Of a stretch of 64,000 nucleotides of DNA, positions 23,770-32,510 are shown piece by piece; position 1 is the first letter of the stretch, and every line of letters starts with the position of its first letter. A program made the translations under genes and the position numbers. The notes beneath the pieces were generated by a model. It was not told the origin of the DNA, did no database searches, and saw only the letters and a list, made by a program, of their open reading frames with translations. Source of the DNA: Candidatus Dadabacteria bacterium (GTDB lineage: Bacteria > Desulfobacterota_D > UBA1144 > Nemesobacterales > Nemesobacteraceae); the NCBI GenBank assembly GCA_022827275.1, contig JAJDTG010000021.1, forward strand, positions 1-64,000. Direction: 5' to 3'.

Positions 23770-25764
23770 CTAGTCACCAAGCAGGTCGAGACATTCTTTG
23801 AGTATGGTTTCGGCGTTAAAACCGAAATTGTTCATGACGTCCTGATACGGGGCCGACTCTCCGAAGCAGTCTATTCCGTAGGCTTTGGCGGAAGAGCTCG
23901 AGCCGATGAATCTTTCCCATCCAAGCGTCGCTCCCGCCTCAACGCTGATCCTTGTGGGTACGGAAGGCGGCAGTACGCTGTCTTTATACTCCCGGGGCTG
24001 TGCTTCGAATAGGCTCCAGCAGGGAAGGCTCACCACTCTCGGGTTTTTTCCCGTTTCCCGTAGTTTTTCATAAACTTCAAGGCAGACATGAACCTCAGAA
24101 CCTGTGGATATCAGTATAATGTCGGGCGCGCCGTCTGAGTCCGCAAGTACGTAACCGCCCGCAAGAGCTCCCTCGGCCGCCGAGTAGCGGTCCCTGTCTA
24201 TTACCGGAACGTTCTGTCTTGTGAGAATGAACGCGGCGGGGCGGTCCGTGAGTCCCATCACGTGCTTCCAGAGGACCGCTAGCTCGTTCGCATCACAGGG
24301 TCGTATGACATCGATGTTGGGAGTGACTCTCAGGGTCGCCAGATGTTCTATGGGCTGGTGCGTGGGTCCGTCTTCGCCGACCCCTATACTGTCGTGGGTA
24401 AAAATGTAGATGACGGGCAGTTTCATCAGGCCCGCGAGCCTTATCGAAGGTTTCATGTAGTCGGCAAAGACGAAATAGGTCGAGGCATAGGTCTTCAGTC
24501 CGCTGAGGCACATGCCGCTTGCTATTGCCGCCATTGAGTGTTCCCTGACTCCGAAATGAAAATTTCTTCCCTCCCTGTCCTCGGCGGAAAAGCTCGTCGT
24601 ACACTTAAGATAGGTTTTAGTCGAAGAGCCCACATCAGCGGCGCCGCCCATAAACCACGGCACTTTTTTCCCTATGGCATTGATTATGCTCGAGTTCGCG
24701 GAACGAGTCGCAACCGGATCTGCGGGATAGGGAAAAAATGGGATGTCAACGTCCCACCCCTCAGGCAGCTTCCTTTTACTAAACATCTCAAAGTCGTGAG
24801 CAAGTTCCGGATATTCGTTTGAATACTTCCTGAAATTCTCCTTCCAGGCCGCTTCGGCATCGTTTCCTCTGGCGATCGCTCCTTCTCTGTAGGAGAGGAT
24901 TTCATCTGGAACGTGAAAGTTCCCCGGTGCGTTCCATCCGTAAAATTCCTTTGTCAGACTGACTTCCTCCTCTCCAAGCGGAGCTCCGTGGGCCTCGCAC
25001 GTGTTCTGCTTGTTGGGGCTTCCGTATGCTATCTGGCTTTTCAATATGAGAATGGAGGGCTTCTTGGTTTCGGACCGCGCGCGAACAAGGGCTTTTTCAA
25101 TTTCTCCAAGATTGTTTGCGTCCGAGACTTCTTCCACGTGCCAGTTGTAGGATTCGAACCGCATCTCCGTGTCCTCGGAATATGCAAGCGAAGTGCTGCC
25201 CTCGATTGTTATGCTGTTGCTGTCGTATATCCAGATCAAATTTCCGAGTCCCAGATGTCCCGCTATGGATGCGGCTTCTGAGGAAATTCCTTCCATCATG
25301 TCCCCGTCACTGCAGATTGAATACACATGATGATTTATTATATCGTGGCCGGGACGGTTGAAGTGCTCCGAAAGCCATTTACTTGCTATGGCCATTCCAA
25401 CCGAATTCGATACTCCCTGCCCCAGAGGCCCGGTCGTGGTCTCAACTCCGGCCGTGATTCCCAGTTCGGGGTGACCGGGACAGCGGCTGTGGAGGCTTCG
25501 GAATTTCTTTATATCGTCAATCGAGATGTCGTATCCGTTTACATAGAGGGCGGCGTAGAGAAGCATGGAAGCGTGACCGGCAGAAAGGACGAAGCGGTCG
25601 CGATTGGTCCAGCTCGGGTTTTTGGGGTTATGCCTTAAGAACTTGTCGAAAAGCACGAAAGCCGTGGGAGCGAGAGCCATCGGGGTTCCCGGATGGCCGG
25701 ACTTCGCTTTTTCCACCGCATCCATCGCGAGAGTTCTTATGCAGTTGATTACAAGGTTCTCCAA
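23770..25764 (-). CDS. tkt: transketolase
   Basis: A 664-residue thiamine-diphosphate enzyme moving two-carbon units between sugar phosphates. Start is TTG at 25764, supported by GAGGA seven bases upstream and the lack of any in-frame ATG or GTG nearby. Domains in order: ThDP-binding N-terminal domain (KSGHPGTPMALAP about 20-32; GHASMLLYAALY; CSDGDMMEGISSEAASIAG about 151-169), pyrimidine domain (FGVREHSMAAIASGM about 397-411), and C-terminal transketolase domain. First gene of tkt-pgi. Confidence 0.95.
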   Translation of the reverse strand: MENLVINCIRTLAMDAVEKAKSGHPGTPMALAPTAFVLFDKFLRHNPKNPSWTNRDRFVLSAGHASMLLYAALYVNGYDISIDDIKKFRSLHSRCPGHPELGITAGVETTTGPLGQGVSNSVGMAIASKWLSEHFNRPGHDIINHHVYSICSDGDMMEGISSEAASIAGHLGLGNLIWIYDSNSITIEGSTSLAYSEDTEMRFESYNWHVEEVSDANNLGEIEKALVRARSETKKPSILILKSQIAYGSPNKQNTCEAHGAPLGEEEVSLTKEFYGWNAPGNFHVPDEILSYREGAIARGNDAEAAWKENFRKYSNEYPELAHDFEMFSKRKLPEGWDVDIPFFPYPADPVATRSANSSIINAIGKKVPWFMGGAADVGSSTKTYLKCTTSFSAEDREGRNFHFGVREHSMAAIASGMCLSGLKTYASTYFVFADYMKPSIRLAGLMKLPVIYIFTHDSIGVGEDGPTHQPIEHLATLRVTPNIDVIRPCDANELAVLWKHVMGLTDRPAAFILTRQNVPVIDRDRYSAAEGALAGGYVLADSDGAPDIILISTGSEVHVCLEVYEKLRETGKNPRVVSLPCWSLFEAQPREYKDSVLPPSVPTRISVEAGATLGWERFIGSSSSAKAYGIDCFGESAPYQDVMNNFGFNAETILKECLDLLGD

Positions 25765-25810
25765 ATTTTCATCCTCGGGGAGAAATCCGCACGGAAAATT
25801 AAAAATCCGT

Positions 25811-25826
25811 TCCGGCGCGCGCCGGA
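25811..25826. repeat. 16-bp perfect GC palindrome between tkt and the SDR gene
   Basis: TCCGGCGC followed directly by GCGCCGGA. It lies about 47 bases upstream of tkt and 150 upstream of the divergent SDR gene. Could be an operator or form a hairpin in the tkt leader; no test is possible here. Confidence 0.45.
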
Positions 25827-25974
25827 TTCATGTAAAGCGACGGCCGGGGTTTCGCTTTTGCGGGCCGTTTTTAAATTTACTTATAATAAACAATGGGAAT
25901 AATATAGCAACATATATCCGGAGGCGGTTTTCGCGGCGTGCGTACGACATGAAACCCGCCGTTTCACGTGCGAA

Positions 25975-26688
25975 ATGAAAAAGGCGGCTTTGGTTACAGG
26001 TGGGGCGGTGAGAATAGGAAAGGAGATTTCCCTTAACCTCGCACAAAAGGGCTATAATATCGCCCTCCACTACAACTCTTCGGAAAAAGAAGCCTTAGCT
26101 ACAAGGGAACTGATTCTCAAGAGCGGTGTTAAATGCGACCTTTTCCAGTGTGACCTTTCATCACCTGATAGCGCGAGAGACCTTGTCCCTGAAGTCATGG
26201 AGAGCCTTGGGGAGCTCTGCGTTCTTGTTAACAACGCCTCGATCTTTGAGAACGTCGGGTTCCATGATGTCACCCCGGAGTTTCTTGAGACCGACATGGC
26301 CATAAACTTCAAGGCTCCTTTCTTTCTCTCGCAATCTTTTTCCACCGAGACTAGCGGAGGGCTTATCATTAATTTTCTTGACACTAGGATCAGGAAAAAT
26401 CCCGTCGAGCATTTCTCCTACAATCTGAGCAAGAAATGCCTTTATCATTTGACTAAAATGCTCTCAAGAGAACTCGCTCCCGATTTTCGGGTAAATGCCT
26501 TGTGCCCAGGAGCCGTGCTTGCTCCCCCGGGGTTTGGGGATGACTATGTTCACAGGATGGCACAGGGAACTCCGATGAAGCGTCCAGGTTCTATTGAGGA
26601 TATAATAAACGCGTTTAACTATCTTCTAGAGAATAATTACGTTACCGGAGAGTGTCTTTTCGTTGACGGAGGCATGAGCCTTACCTGA
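25975..26688 (+). CDS. short-chain dehydrogenase, pteridine reductase/FolM-like
   Basis: A 237-residue NADPH-dependent SDR. TGGAVRIGKEI (about 8-18) has the Arg-containing TGxxxRxG form typical of pteridine reductases, with NNAS (about 87-90), catalytic YNLSKK (Tyr about 148, Lys about 152) and LCPGAV. Its stop is four bases before the folB start, which supports dihydropterin or dihydrofolate reduction as in FolM/PTR1 proteins. Fatty-acid type SDR activity cannot be excluded. Confidence 0.82.
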   Translation: MKKAALVTGGAVRIGKEISLNLAQKGYNIALHYNSSEKEALATRELILKSGVKCDLFQCDLSSPDSARDLVPEVMESLGELCVLVNNASIFENVGFHDVTPEFLETDMAINFKAPFFLSQSFSTETSGGLIINFLDTRIRKNPVEHFSYNLSKKCLYHLTKMLSRELAPDFRVNALCPGAVLAPPGFGDDYVHRMAQGTPMKRPGSIEDIINAFNYLLENNYVTGECLFVDGGMSLT

Positions 26689-26692
26689 TGAG

Positions 26693-27040
26693 ATGATAAT
26701 AAAAATTGAAAACCTTAGGCTTCGCACGATAATAGGAGTTTATGATTGGGAAAAGGAGAACCGCCAGGACCTGATCATAAACGTCACCATCGATTTCGAC
26801 GGACGCAAGGCTGTCGAGAGCGACAGCATAGACGATACTTTGGACTACAAGGCCATAAATAAAAAGATCATAAGCTTTGTGGAGACGAATGATTTTAACC
26901 TGCTTGAGAGGGTTGCCGGGGGCATATGCGATATAGTTTTTGAGGATCCGGCGGTGAGGTGGGCGTCGGCGAAGGTGGACAAACCCGGGGCACTTCGCTT
27001 CGCCGATTCCGTTTCGGTAACCGAAGCGAGGGAGAGATAG
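26693..27040 (+). CDS. folB: dihydroneopterin aldolase
   Basis: A 115-residue enzyme converting dihydroneopterin to 6-hydroxymethyl-dihydropterin in folate synthesis. Family blocks: IENLRLRTIIGVYDWEKENRQ (about 5-25; Glu of WEKENRQ binds substrate), DDTLDYKAINKKI, LLERVAGGICD and KVDKPGALRFADSVSV. Length is normal. It follows the FolM-like gene closely; folK comes 1.8 kb later after an interposed ATPase gene. Confidence 0.92.
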   Translation: MIIKIENLRLRTIIGVYDWEKENRQDLIINVTIDFDGRKAVESDSIDDTLDYKAINKKIISFVETNDFNLLERVAGGICDIVFEDPAVRWASAKVDKPGALRFADSVSVTEARER

Positions 27041-27541
27041 ACGGGTTCTTGGGAAGACCGGGATTGCGGCGAGACTAGGGCGACTTTTCTGGTTTGACGA
27101 GGATTTTGAATGCGTAGCGGTCGCGCGGGATTCTTCTCCTTCTGGACGAAACCGAAATCTCTTGGCAATACCACAGTTCTCCGAGACATTGCTGGCGAGT
27201 TTCCAAGGGGTGTCTGCATTCGGGACCATCTCGAATGATTTTATGCGTGATCTAGACATGCAGAACTGAATGGTCTGGTAGTCAGCCGGATGTGCTCACG
27301 TATGAGAACACGCCAGTACTTACCGTATCTCGAACCGGAGGTCGTGCGTGAGAAACTCCTGTGCTATATGCGATAATGGTGATGCCGGGAGAGAAAACTG
27401 CGAATTTCAAGACATGCTTTTAACTTTTGGTTGTCTGGATGTAGAACATGATCGCTGATTATGATTAGGCGGGAGCATTGGTTAAGGCGGTAGATTTGAA
27501 AATGCAATTGATTTTTAGTCGTCTAAATATAAAATATAGTT
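27041..27541. other. non-coding or decayed stretch between folB and DUF4143 ATPase
   Basis: No intact gene. Around 27110-27270 a plus-strand frame reads through about 50 codons in coding-like fashion (ending ...SNDFMRDLDMQN) with no start, so this may be a gene remnant of unknown identity. From 27459 on there is a truncated copy of the start of the next gene. Short palindrome TTTAG-TCGT-CTAAA is at about 27512-27525. Confidence 0.4.
27459..27490 (+). repeat. partial duplicate of the start of the DUF4143 ATPase gene
   Basis: Positions 27459-27490 repeat 27540-27571 with four transitions. The copy encodes MIRREHWLRR then stop (TAG 27491), against MIRREYWLKR in the real gene 81 bases later. Confidence 0.75.
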
Positions 27542-28690
27542 ATGATTAGGCGAGAGTATTGGCTAAAGCGGCTTCAGGATGCTTGGTATCGTCGTTCCAT
27601 TGTCTGGCTCGCCGGAGTAAGGAGGACGGGCAAGACGACCTTGGCAAAAATGCTGCCTGAAGCAATTTACCTGAACTGCGACCTACCTTCCACGCAGAGA
27701 ATTCTGCTGGATCCCGAACTGTTTTTGCGTAGCAACCCAACTGATAAACTTCTGATTCTGGATGAAGTTCATCAATTGGCGGATCCGAGTCTATGTCTTA
27801 AAATTATGGCGGATGAATATCCTGAAATGCGTGTGTTGGCTACCGGTTCGTCCACACTTAACGCTACGCGTAAGTTCCGCGACACACTTGCGGGACGCAA
27901 ACGTTCCATTCGTCTGCTTCCGGTTCTCTGGCGGGAATGCGTTGCGGAATTCGGAATAAAGGATCTTGACCGGCGTCTGCTCCATGGCGGTCTGCCGGAA
28001 CCACTGCTGTCCGAAAACATAGACCCCGCTTTCTACCGTGAGTGGATAGACAGTTTCTACGCTCGGGATATGCAGGAACTTTTCGGCATACGCAACCGGC
28101 GGGGATTTCTCTCGCTGCTGCGTCTGCTGCTGCGCCAGAGCGGTGGGCAGGTGGATTATTCGCGCCTAGCATCTGACAGCGGGCTGAGTCAACCTACCGT
28201 AAAGACTCATATGGAGTCCATGCGGATCGCCTGTGCGATACACCTTGTCCCGCCCTTTCACGGCGGCGGAAAACGGGAGATAGTGGCCCGCCCGAAGTGT
28301 TATGCGTTTGATACCGGGTTTGTCTGCCACGAGAGGGGCTGGGACTCCATAAGGGACGAGGACCGTGGTCTGCTCTGGGAGCATCTGGTAATTGACGCGT
28401 TGCGCAGTTGCCATGCGGATGACTCTATCTTTTACTGGCGGGACAAGTCGGGCCGCGAGATAGACTTTGTCGTACGTCGCGGACGGGAACGCGTGGATAC
28501 CATAGAATGCAAAATCAATCTTGAAAAGCTGACTACAACGGCTACGGAAGTTTTTCGTGGCTACTATCCCGAAGGGGACAACTATATGGTGAGTCCAGGC
28601 GTTGAGACATCTTACAGTATCCGCAGAGGTGGCCTGACCTACACGGTCTGCGCTCCTGACAGCGAACCGGGCTGGCCGCGCATTCCATGA
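27542..28690 (+). CDS. AAA+ ATPase with DUF4143 nuclease-like C-terminus
   Basis: A 382-residue protein of the AAA_14/DUF4143 group. Walker A GVRRTGKTTL (about 26-35), Walker B LLILDEVHQL (about 68-77), sensor TGSSTLNA. The C-terminal domain has FYWRDKSGREIDFVVRRG...TIECK (about 299-325), the D...ExK pattern of a PD-(D/E)XK fold. These ATPases are common, often present in several copies, and have no settled function. It interrupts the folB-folK order and has a partial duplicate of its own start upstream, both signs of a mobile or recently arrived gene. A second member is at 58744. Confidence 0.88.
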   Translation: MIRREYWLKRLQDAWYRRSIVWLAGVRRTGKTTLAKMLPEAIYLNCDLPSTQRILLDPELFLRSNPTDKLLILDEVHQLADPSLCLKIMADEYPEMRVLATGSSTLNATRKFRDTLAGRKRSIRLLPVLWRECVAEFGIKDLDRRLLHGGLPEPLLSENIDPAFYREWIDSFYARDMQELFGIRNRRGFLSLLRLLLRQSGGQVDYSRLASDSGLSQPTVKTHMESMRIACAIHLVPPFHGGGKREIVARPKCYAFDTGFVCHERGWDSIRDEDRGLLWEHLVIDALRSCHADDSIFYWRDKSGREIDFVVRRGRERVDTIECKINLEKLTTTATEVFRGYYPEGDNYMVSPGVETSYSIRRGGLTYTVCAPDSEPGWPRIP

Positions 28691-28809
28691 GCTTCGCTAG
28701 GGATGTTTGTTAGAGATTGCTGGCAAAAAACAGCGACGCCAGCGACCTCGGTCAATGCGATTTCAGTTATAATTTCCGGGTTTTAAACCATTAATATAAG
28801 GTAACTGGG

Positions 28810-29220
28810 TTGAATACAGTTATTGTTGGAATTGGCTCAAACATAGATGCCGAGAAGAACGTAAGTGCCGCCAAACGAATGCTCGGGGAAAAACTCAACG
28901 TTCTCAGAGAATCGGAATTCGTGAGAACTAGGCCTATAGGGCCACGGCAGCAGCAGGATTTTCTAAACGGTTCCCTGCTGCTAAAAACCCGTCTTGGCCT
29001 TAAGCAACTGAAAATCCTGCTCAAGGGAGTGGAGATTGCTCTTGGAAGGGGTGTCAAAGAGGATCGCTACGGCCCGAGAAAAATGGATCTGGATATACTC
29101 GTGTGGAACGGAGAGATTGTTGATTCCGATGTTTACGAGCGGGGATTTCTTCGCCGCTCCGTGATCGAACTTTGTCCTGAACTTGAAAAAACATTGAAGG
29201 GGGAGCAGGGTCCTGCTTGA
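28810..29220 (+). CDS. folK: 6-hydroxymethyl-dihydropterin pyrophosphokinase
   Basis: A 136-residue enzyme, starting at TTG, that pyrophosphorylates 6-hydroxymethyl-dihydropterin, the step after FolB. Blocks: IVGIGSNIDAEKNVSAA (about 4-20), TRPIGPRQQQDFLNGSLLLKT and the HPPK signature YGPRKMDLDIL (about 88-98) with the two magnesium-binding aspartates. It is slightly short at the C-terminus. The last codons run through a G5 tract (29198-29206 region) and overlap the hpt frame. Confidence 0.9.
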   Translation: MNTVIVGIGSNIDAEKNVSAAKRMLGEKLNVLRESEFVRTRPIGPRQQQDFLNGSLLLKTRLGLKQLKILLKGVEIALGRGVKEDRYGPRKMDLDILVWNGEIVDSDVYERGFLRRSVIELCPELEKTLKGEQGPA

Positions 29221-29755
29221 AGAAACCGAAATCCTGGAAGGCGTCGGGCTTAAAAAGTTTCTCTCAAAAGACGATATAGAAAACGCCGTTTCGAGGCTTG
29301 CAAGGCAACTTTCAGGAGACTACAAGGGGAAAACTCCCGTTGCGGTCTGCGTTCTTAAGGGGGCGCGTCCCTTTTTTGAAGATCTTCTGGCGCAGGTGAC
29401 CGTTAAAGTTGAAAAGCAGTTCCTCAGGGTTTCAAGCTACAGAAAAGGGGCGAGACCGGGGCGCCTCGAGCTCTTAAGAGATATTGAATGCGAATTGGGG
29501 GGCAGGGACGTTATAATAGTTGAGGATATAATTGACACTTCGGAGACTGCGAAGTTTATCCTGCGGCACATGGGATCTAAAAACCCGGATTCGCTTCGAA
29601 TATGTACGCTTATAGATAAGAGGGGAAAGGACCCAATGGGTCCCGCGCCCGATTACACGGGTTTTCAGGTGGATGAAGGTTTTCTGGTGGGCTACGGAAT
29701 GGACTACATGGAGAGGGGAAGATCACTTGAGGATATATACCTGCTTCAGGAGTAG
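29213..29755 (+). CDS. hpt: hypoxanthine phosphoribosyltransferase, non-canonical start
   Basis: A purine salvage enzyme making IMP or GMP from hypoxanthine or guanine and PRPP. The homologous frame covers about 180 residues: EETEILEGVGLKKFLSKDDI at the start, AVCVLKGARPFFEDLL (pyrophosphate loop, about 48-63), SSYRKGARPGRLE, and the PRPP loop VIIVEDIIDTSETA (about 99-112). The in-frame GTG at 29396 would remove the pyrophosphate loop. No ATG, GTG or TTG exists between the upstream in-frame stop near 29199 and 29396; CTG at 29213 with GGGGGAG seven bases before is the best start, overlapping folK. A frameshift from folK or a sequencing indel in the G run are alternatives. Confidence 0.8.
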   Translation: MLEETEILEGVGLKKFLSKDDIENAVSRLARQLSGDYKGKTPVAVCVLKGARPFFEDLLAQVTVKVEKQFLRVSSYRKGARPGRLELLRDIECELGGRDVIIVEDIIDTSETAKFILRHMGSKNPDSLRICTLIDKRGKDPMGPAPDYTGFQVDEGFLVGYGMDYMERGRSLEDIYLLQE

Positions 29756-29794
29756 CTTCATTCTTGCTCCCGACAAAAGGCTACGGAGACGGAC

Positions 29795-31585
29795 ATGGCG
29801 AAAGCAGAAGGCATAAGGTGGAATCTCTCGGATCTTTACGAAGGAATTTCCGACCCACGCGTGGAAAAGGATTTCGAGAAGATATCGGCGCGTGCCGACA
29901 GGTTTGAAAAAAAGTACAGGGGGAAGATAAAATCTCCTTTACTTACCGCGGGGAAGCTCGCGGGAGCGGTGAAAGAGCTTGAGCGCTTGTCGGAAGGAAT
30001 CGGAAAGATACTTTCTTTTGCTCATCTTGTCTTCGCGGCCGACACGCGGGATCCTCAAAACGGCGCTTTTCGTTCATCAATGCAGCAGAAGGCGACGGAA
30101 GTTCAGAAGAAGCTTATTTTCTTTTACGTTGAATGGGTTTCGGTTCCGAAAAAAAGAGCGAAGAAACTTCTTAATAACTCGAAACTTTCGGAGTACAGGC
30201 ATTTTCTCGAGCAGGAAAGACAGTACAGAGACCACACTCTTTCCGAAGCCGAGGAAAAAATACTTCAGGAAAAGTCAAACACCGGGCAAAGGGCGTTTTC
30301 AAGGCTTTTTGACGAGGTCGTGAACAATATCCAGTTTCGTGTGAGACTCTCCGGTAAGACCGAAAGGCTCAACCAATCCCATACCCTCTCGCTTCTTTAC
30401 GATCCGGACAGAAAGAAAAGAAAGGCGGCTTGGTCCGGTCTCACAAAGGGACTTAAGGAGAATTCCCACGTACTTACCTACGTATTCAACACACTTGTAA
30501 ACGACCACTCGATAAACGACAGGCTTAGAAGCTACGAGGATCCCATGTCGGCGCGTCACCTAAGCAACGAGATATCCCACGGTGCCGTTGAAGCTCTGCT
30601 TGAATCGTGCGAGCGGAACTTCGGATTCGTAAGCCGTTACTACGGACTCAAGGGAAAACTTCTCGGGTACCGCAGATTCTATGACTACGATCGCTACGCC
30701 CCTTTGGGTTCGGAAAGGGAGCAGGTCCCATGGGACAAGGCAAAGGAAATCGTGCTTTCTTCGTTCGGTGAATTCTCATCCAAGATGAGAAAGACCGCGT
30801 CTTTGTTTTTCGAGAAAAACTGGATAGACGCCGAGCTTCGGGACGGGAAAAGAGGGGGCGCTTTCAGCCACGGCACGGTTCCCGGCGTGCACCCCTATGT
30901 GTTTATGAACTACACCGGGAAACCGAGAGATGTAATGGTTCTGGCTCACGAGCTTGGTCACGGCGTGCACCAGTATCTTTCGAGACGACAGGGCTATTTC
31001 CAGGCCCACACGCCTCTTACCACGGCTGAGACCGCAAGCGTCTTTGCGGAGATGCTTGTGTTTCACCGCCTCAAGGAGGAAGAACCGCAAAGGGAAGGCA
31101 GGCTGATTTTGGTAGCGGAGAAACTCGAGGACATAATGGCCACGGTTTTCAGACAGGCGGTGCTTACAAGGTTCGAGCAGAGCCTGCACCGCGAAAGGAG
31201 AGATCAGGGAGAGCTTACGACCGCAAGGATAAGCGAACTCTGGATCGAGGCTAACCGCGAGATGTTCGGAGATTCCGTAACCCTTACCGAAAACTATTCT
31301 TACTGGTGGCTCTACATTCCTCATTTCATACACTCTCCCTTTTACTGCTACGCGTATTCCTTCGGGGAACTGCTCACCCTGGCTCTTTATGGAATGTTTT
31401 TGGAGCGGGGAAGATCTTTCGTGCCCGATTACATGGAACTTCTTCGGTCCGGGGGAAGCATCTCGCCCTCGGAGCTTCTCTCCAAAGTCGGGGTCGATAT
31501 AAACAATCCTGACTTTTGGCAGACTGGGCTTGACGTGATAGGTGCGATGGTGGATGAAGTTGAGGAACTTGCGGAGCAGTCCTGA
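29795..31585 (+). CDS. pepF: M3B oligoendopeptidase F-type
   Basis: A 596-residue cytoplasmic zinc metallopeptidase of the M3 family cleaving short peptides. The zinc site VLAHELGHGVHQYL (His, Glu, His about 383-392) is followed by the third ligand in TTAETASVFAEM. Length and the C-terminal segment HFIHSPFYCYAYSFGELL match the pepF/M3 group. Alone between hpt and the transposase-like gene, starting 39 bases after hpt. Confidence 0.93.
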   Translation: MAKAEGIRWNLSDLYEGISDPRVEKDFEKISARADRFEKKYRGKIKSPLLTAGKLAGAVKELERLSEGIGKILSFAHLVFAADTRDPQNGAFRSSMQQKATEVQKKLIFFYVEWVSVPKKRAKKLLNNSKLSEYRHFLEQERQYRDHTLSEAEEKILQEKSNTGQRAFSRLFDEVVNNIQFRVRLSGKTERLNQSHTLSLLYDPDRKKRKAAWSGLTKGLKENSHVLTYVFNTLVNDHSINDRLRSYEDPMSARHLSNEISHGAVEALLESCERNFGFVSRYYGLKGKLLGYRRFYDYDRYAPLGSEREQVPWDKAKEIVLSSFGEFSSKMRKTASLFFEKNWIDAELRDGKRGGAFSHGTVPGVHPYVFMNYTGKPRDVMVLAHELGHGVHQYLSRRQGYFQAHTPLTTAETASVFAEMLVFHRLKEEEPQREGRLILVAEKLEDIMATVFRQAVLTRFEQSLHRERRDQGELTTARISELWIEANREMFGDSVTLTENYSYWWLYIPHFIHSPFYCYAYSFGELLTLALYGMFLERGRSFVPDYMELLRSGGSISPSELLSKVGVDINNPDFWQTGLDVIGAMVDEVEELAEQS

Positions 31586-31600
31586 CTCGGCTGAGGGTTT

Positions 31601-32446
31601 TTATTTGGAGTAGGAAGAAATTTTCTCGTATTCGCTTACTATCTTGCTCACAACCGAGTAGTGAACTGAGGCCGCGTCTGCAACCTCTCTCAGCGTGTAG
31701 TCCCCCGTAAGGTAGGTTTTCGCTATCGCTTCCTCCCTTGAGTGTCCGCTTCGCATGAAACCGTTTATCATGCCCGGTACGGGTTTTGTGAGCTGATACC
31801 TGGGAATATCCTTTGACCGTAAATTCCTCTTAGTTTTTTCCTGCACGATCTCTATGAATTCATCATCGCCGAGATATATCTGCTTTCGGGTTTCCGAGAT
31901 CACGTCACGATCGAGATTTTCTTGGAGGAATTCGTCAAAATCATCTATATCCGAGGAAAAGCCTTCTGAGAACCACTCAAGGTCTATGTACCCTGGCGCT
32001 TCATCTTTTCCGTAAACATATCTGCAACTGCTCCATTTGAACTGGTTGGAATGTTTTACGAATCCGGCTCGAAGGGGGAGAAGAAAAATGTGAGCCATAA
32101 GCGGCAGAAGATATTTTTCCTTCTGGACAACTATGGATTTATATCTTCCCCGGAAAACGTGTCCGTCTGTGTCGTGCAACCTGTTTGAGCGCTGGGTGTA
32201 AACGCCGTTTAGTTGTCTTATGGCTTTTGAGAGGTTAGGCTCCGGGGTCTCGATGACCAAATGGTACCCGTCGGACATGAGGCAGTAGCCAAAGCAGCGG
32301 CATCCGAACCTTGCGCATACCCTCTCAAGAATTTCTATCCAGGCGTTGCCATCGGCTGAATGCTGAAAGACGCTCTGCCCCCTGTTTCCGACTGAGGAGA
32401 CGTAATAAACGGCCCCTGCGTATTCCGGTCTTAATGGCCTTGCCAT
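31601..32446 (-). CDS. REP-associated (RAYT) Y1 transposase-like protein with broken HUH motif
   Basis: A 281-residue protein. N-terminal Y1-transposase domain: MARPLRPEYAGAVYYVSS, YCLMSDGYHLVIETPEPNLSKAIRQLNGVYTQ, GHVFRGRYKSIVVQ, LPLRAGFVKHSNQFKWSSCRYV. In active members the metal motif reads NHYHLLVE; here it is DGYHLVIE, so the first His is Gly. The Tyr of VYTQ remains. The C-terminus (REEAIAKTYLTGDYTLREVADAASVHYSVVSKIV) is a helix-turn-helix domain. The usual NPVRA also reads LPLRA. This suggests loss of nicking activity and a possible DNA-binding role. A conserved-looking CAAGACCTGACCCC lies just upstream (about 32479-32492). Confidence 0.87.
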   Translation of the reverse strand: MARPLRPEYAGAVYYVSSVGNRGQSVFQHSADGNAWIEILERVCARFGCRCFGYCLMSDGYHLVIETPEPNLSKAIRQLNGVYTQRSNRLHDTDGHVFRGRYKSIVVQKEKYLLPLMAHIFLLPLRAGFVKHSNQFKWSSCRYVYGKDEAPGYIDLEWFSEGFSSDIDDFDEFLQENLDRDVISETRKQIYLGDDEFIEIVQEKTKRNLRSKDIPRYQLTKPVPGMINGFMRSGHSREEAIAKTYLTGDYTLREVADAASVHYSVVSKIVSEYEKISSYSK

Positions 32447-32510
32447 GAAGAAAATTATAGTGTGGATGAAAAACTATGTCAAGACCTGACCCCTAAGTCG
32501 GATTGTCTTC

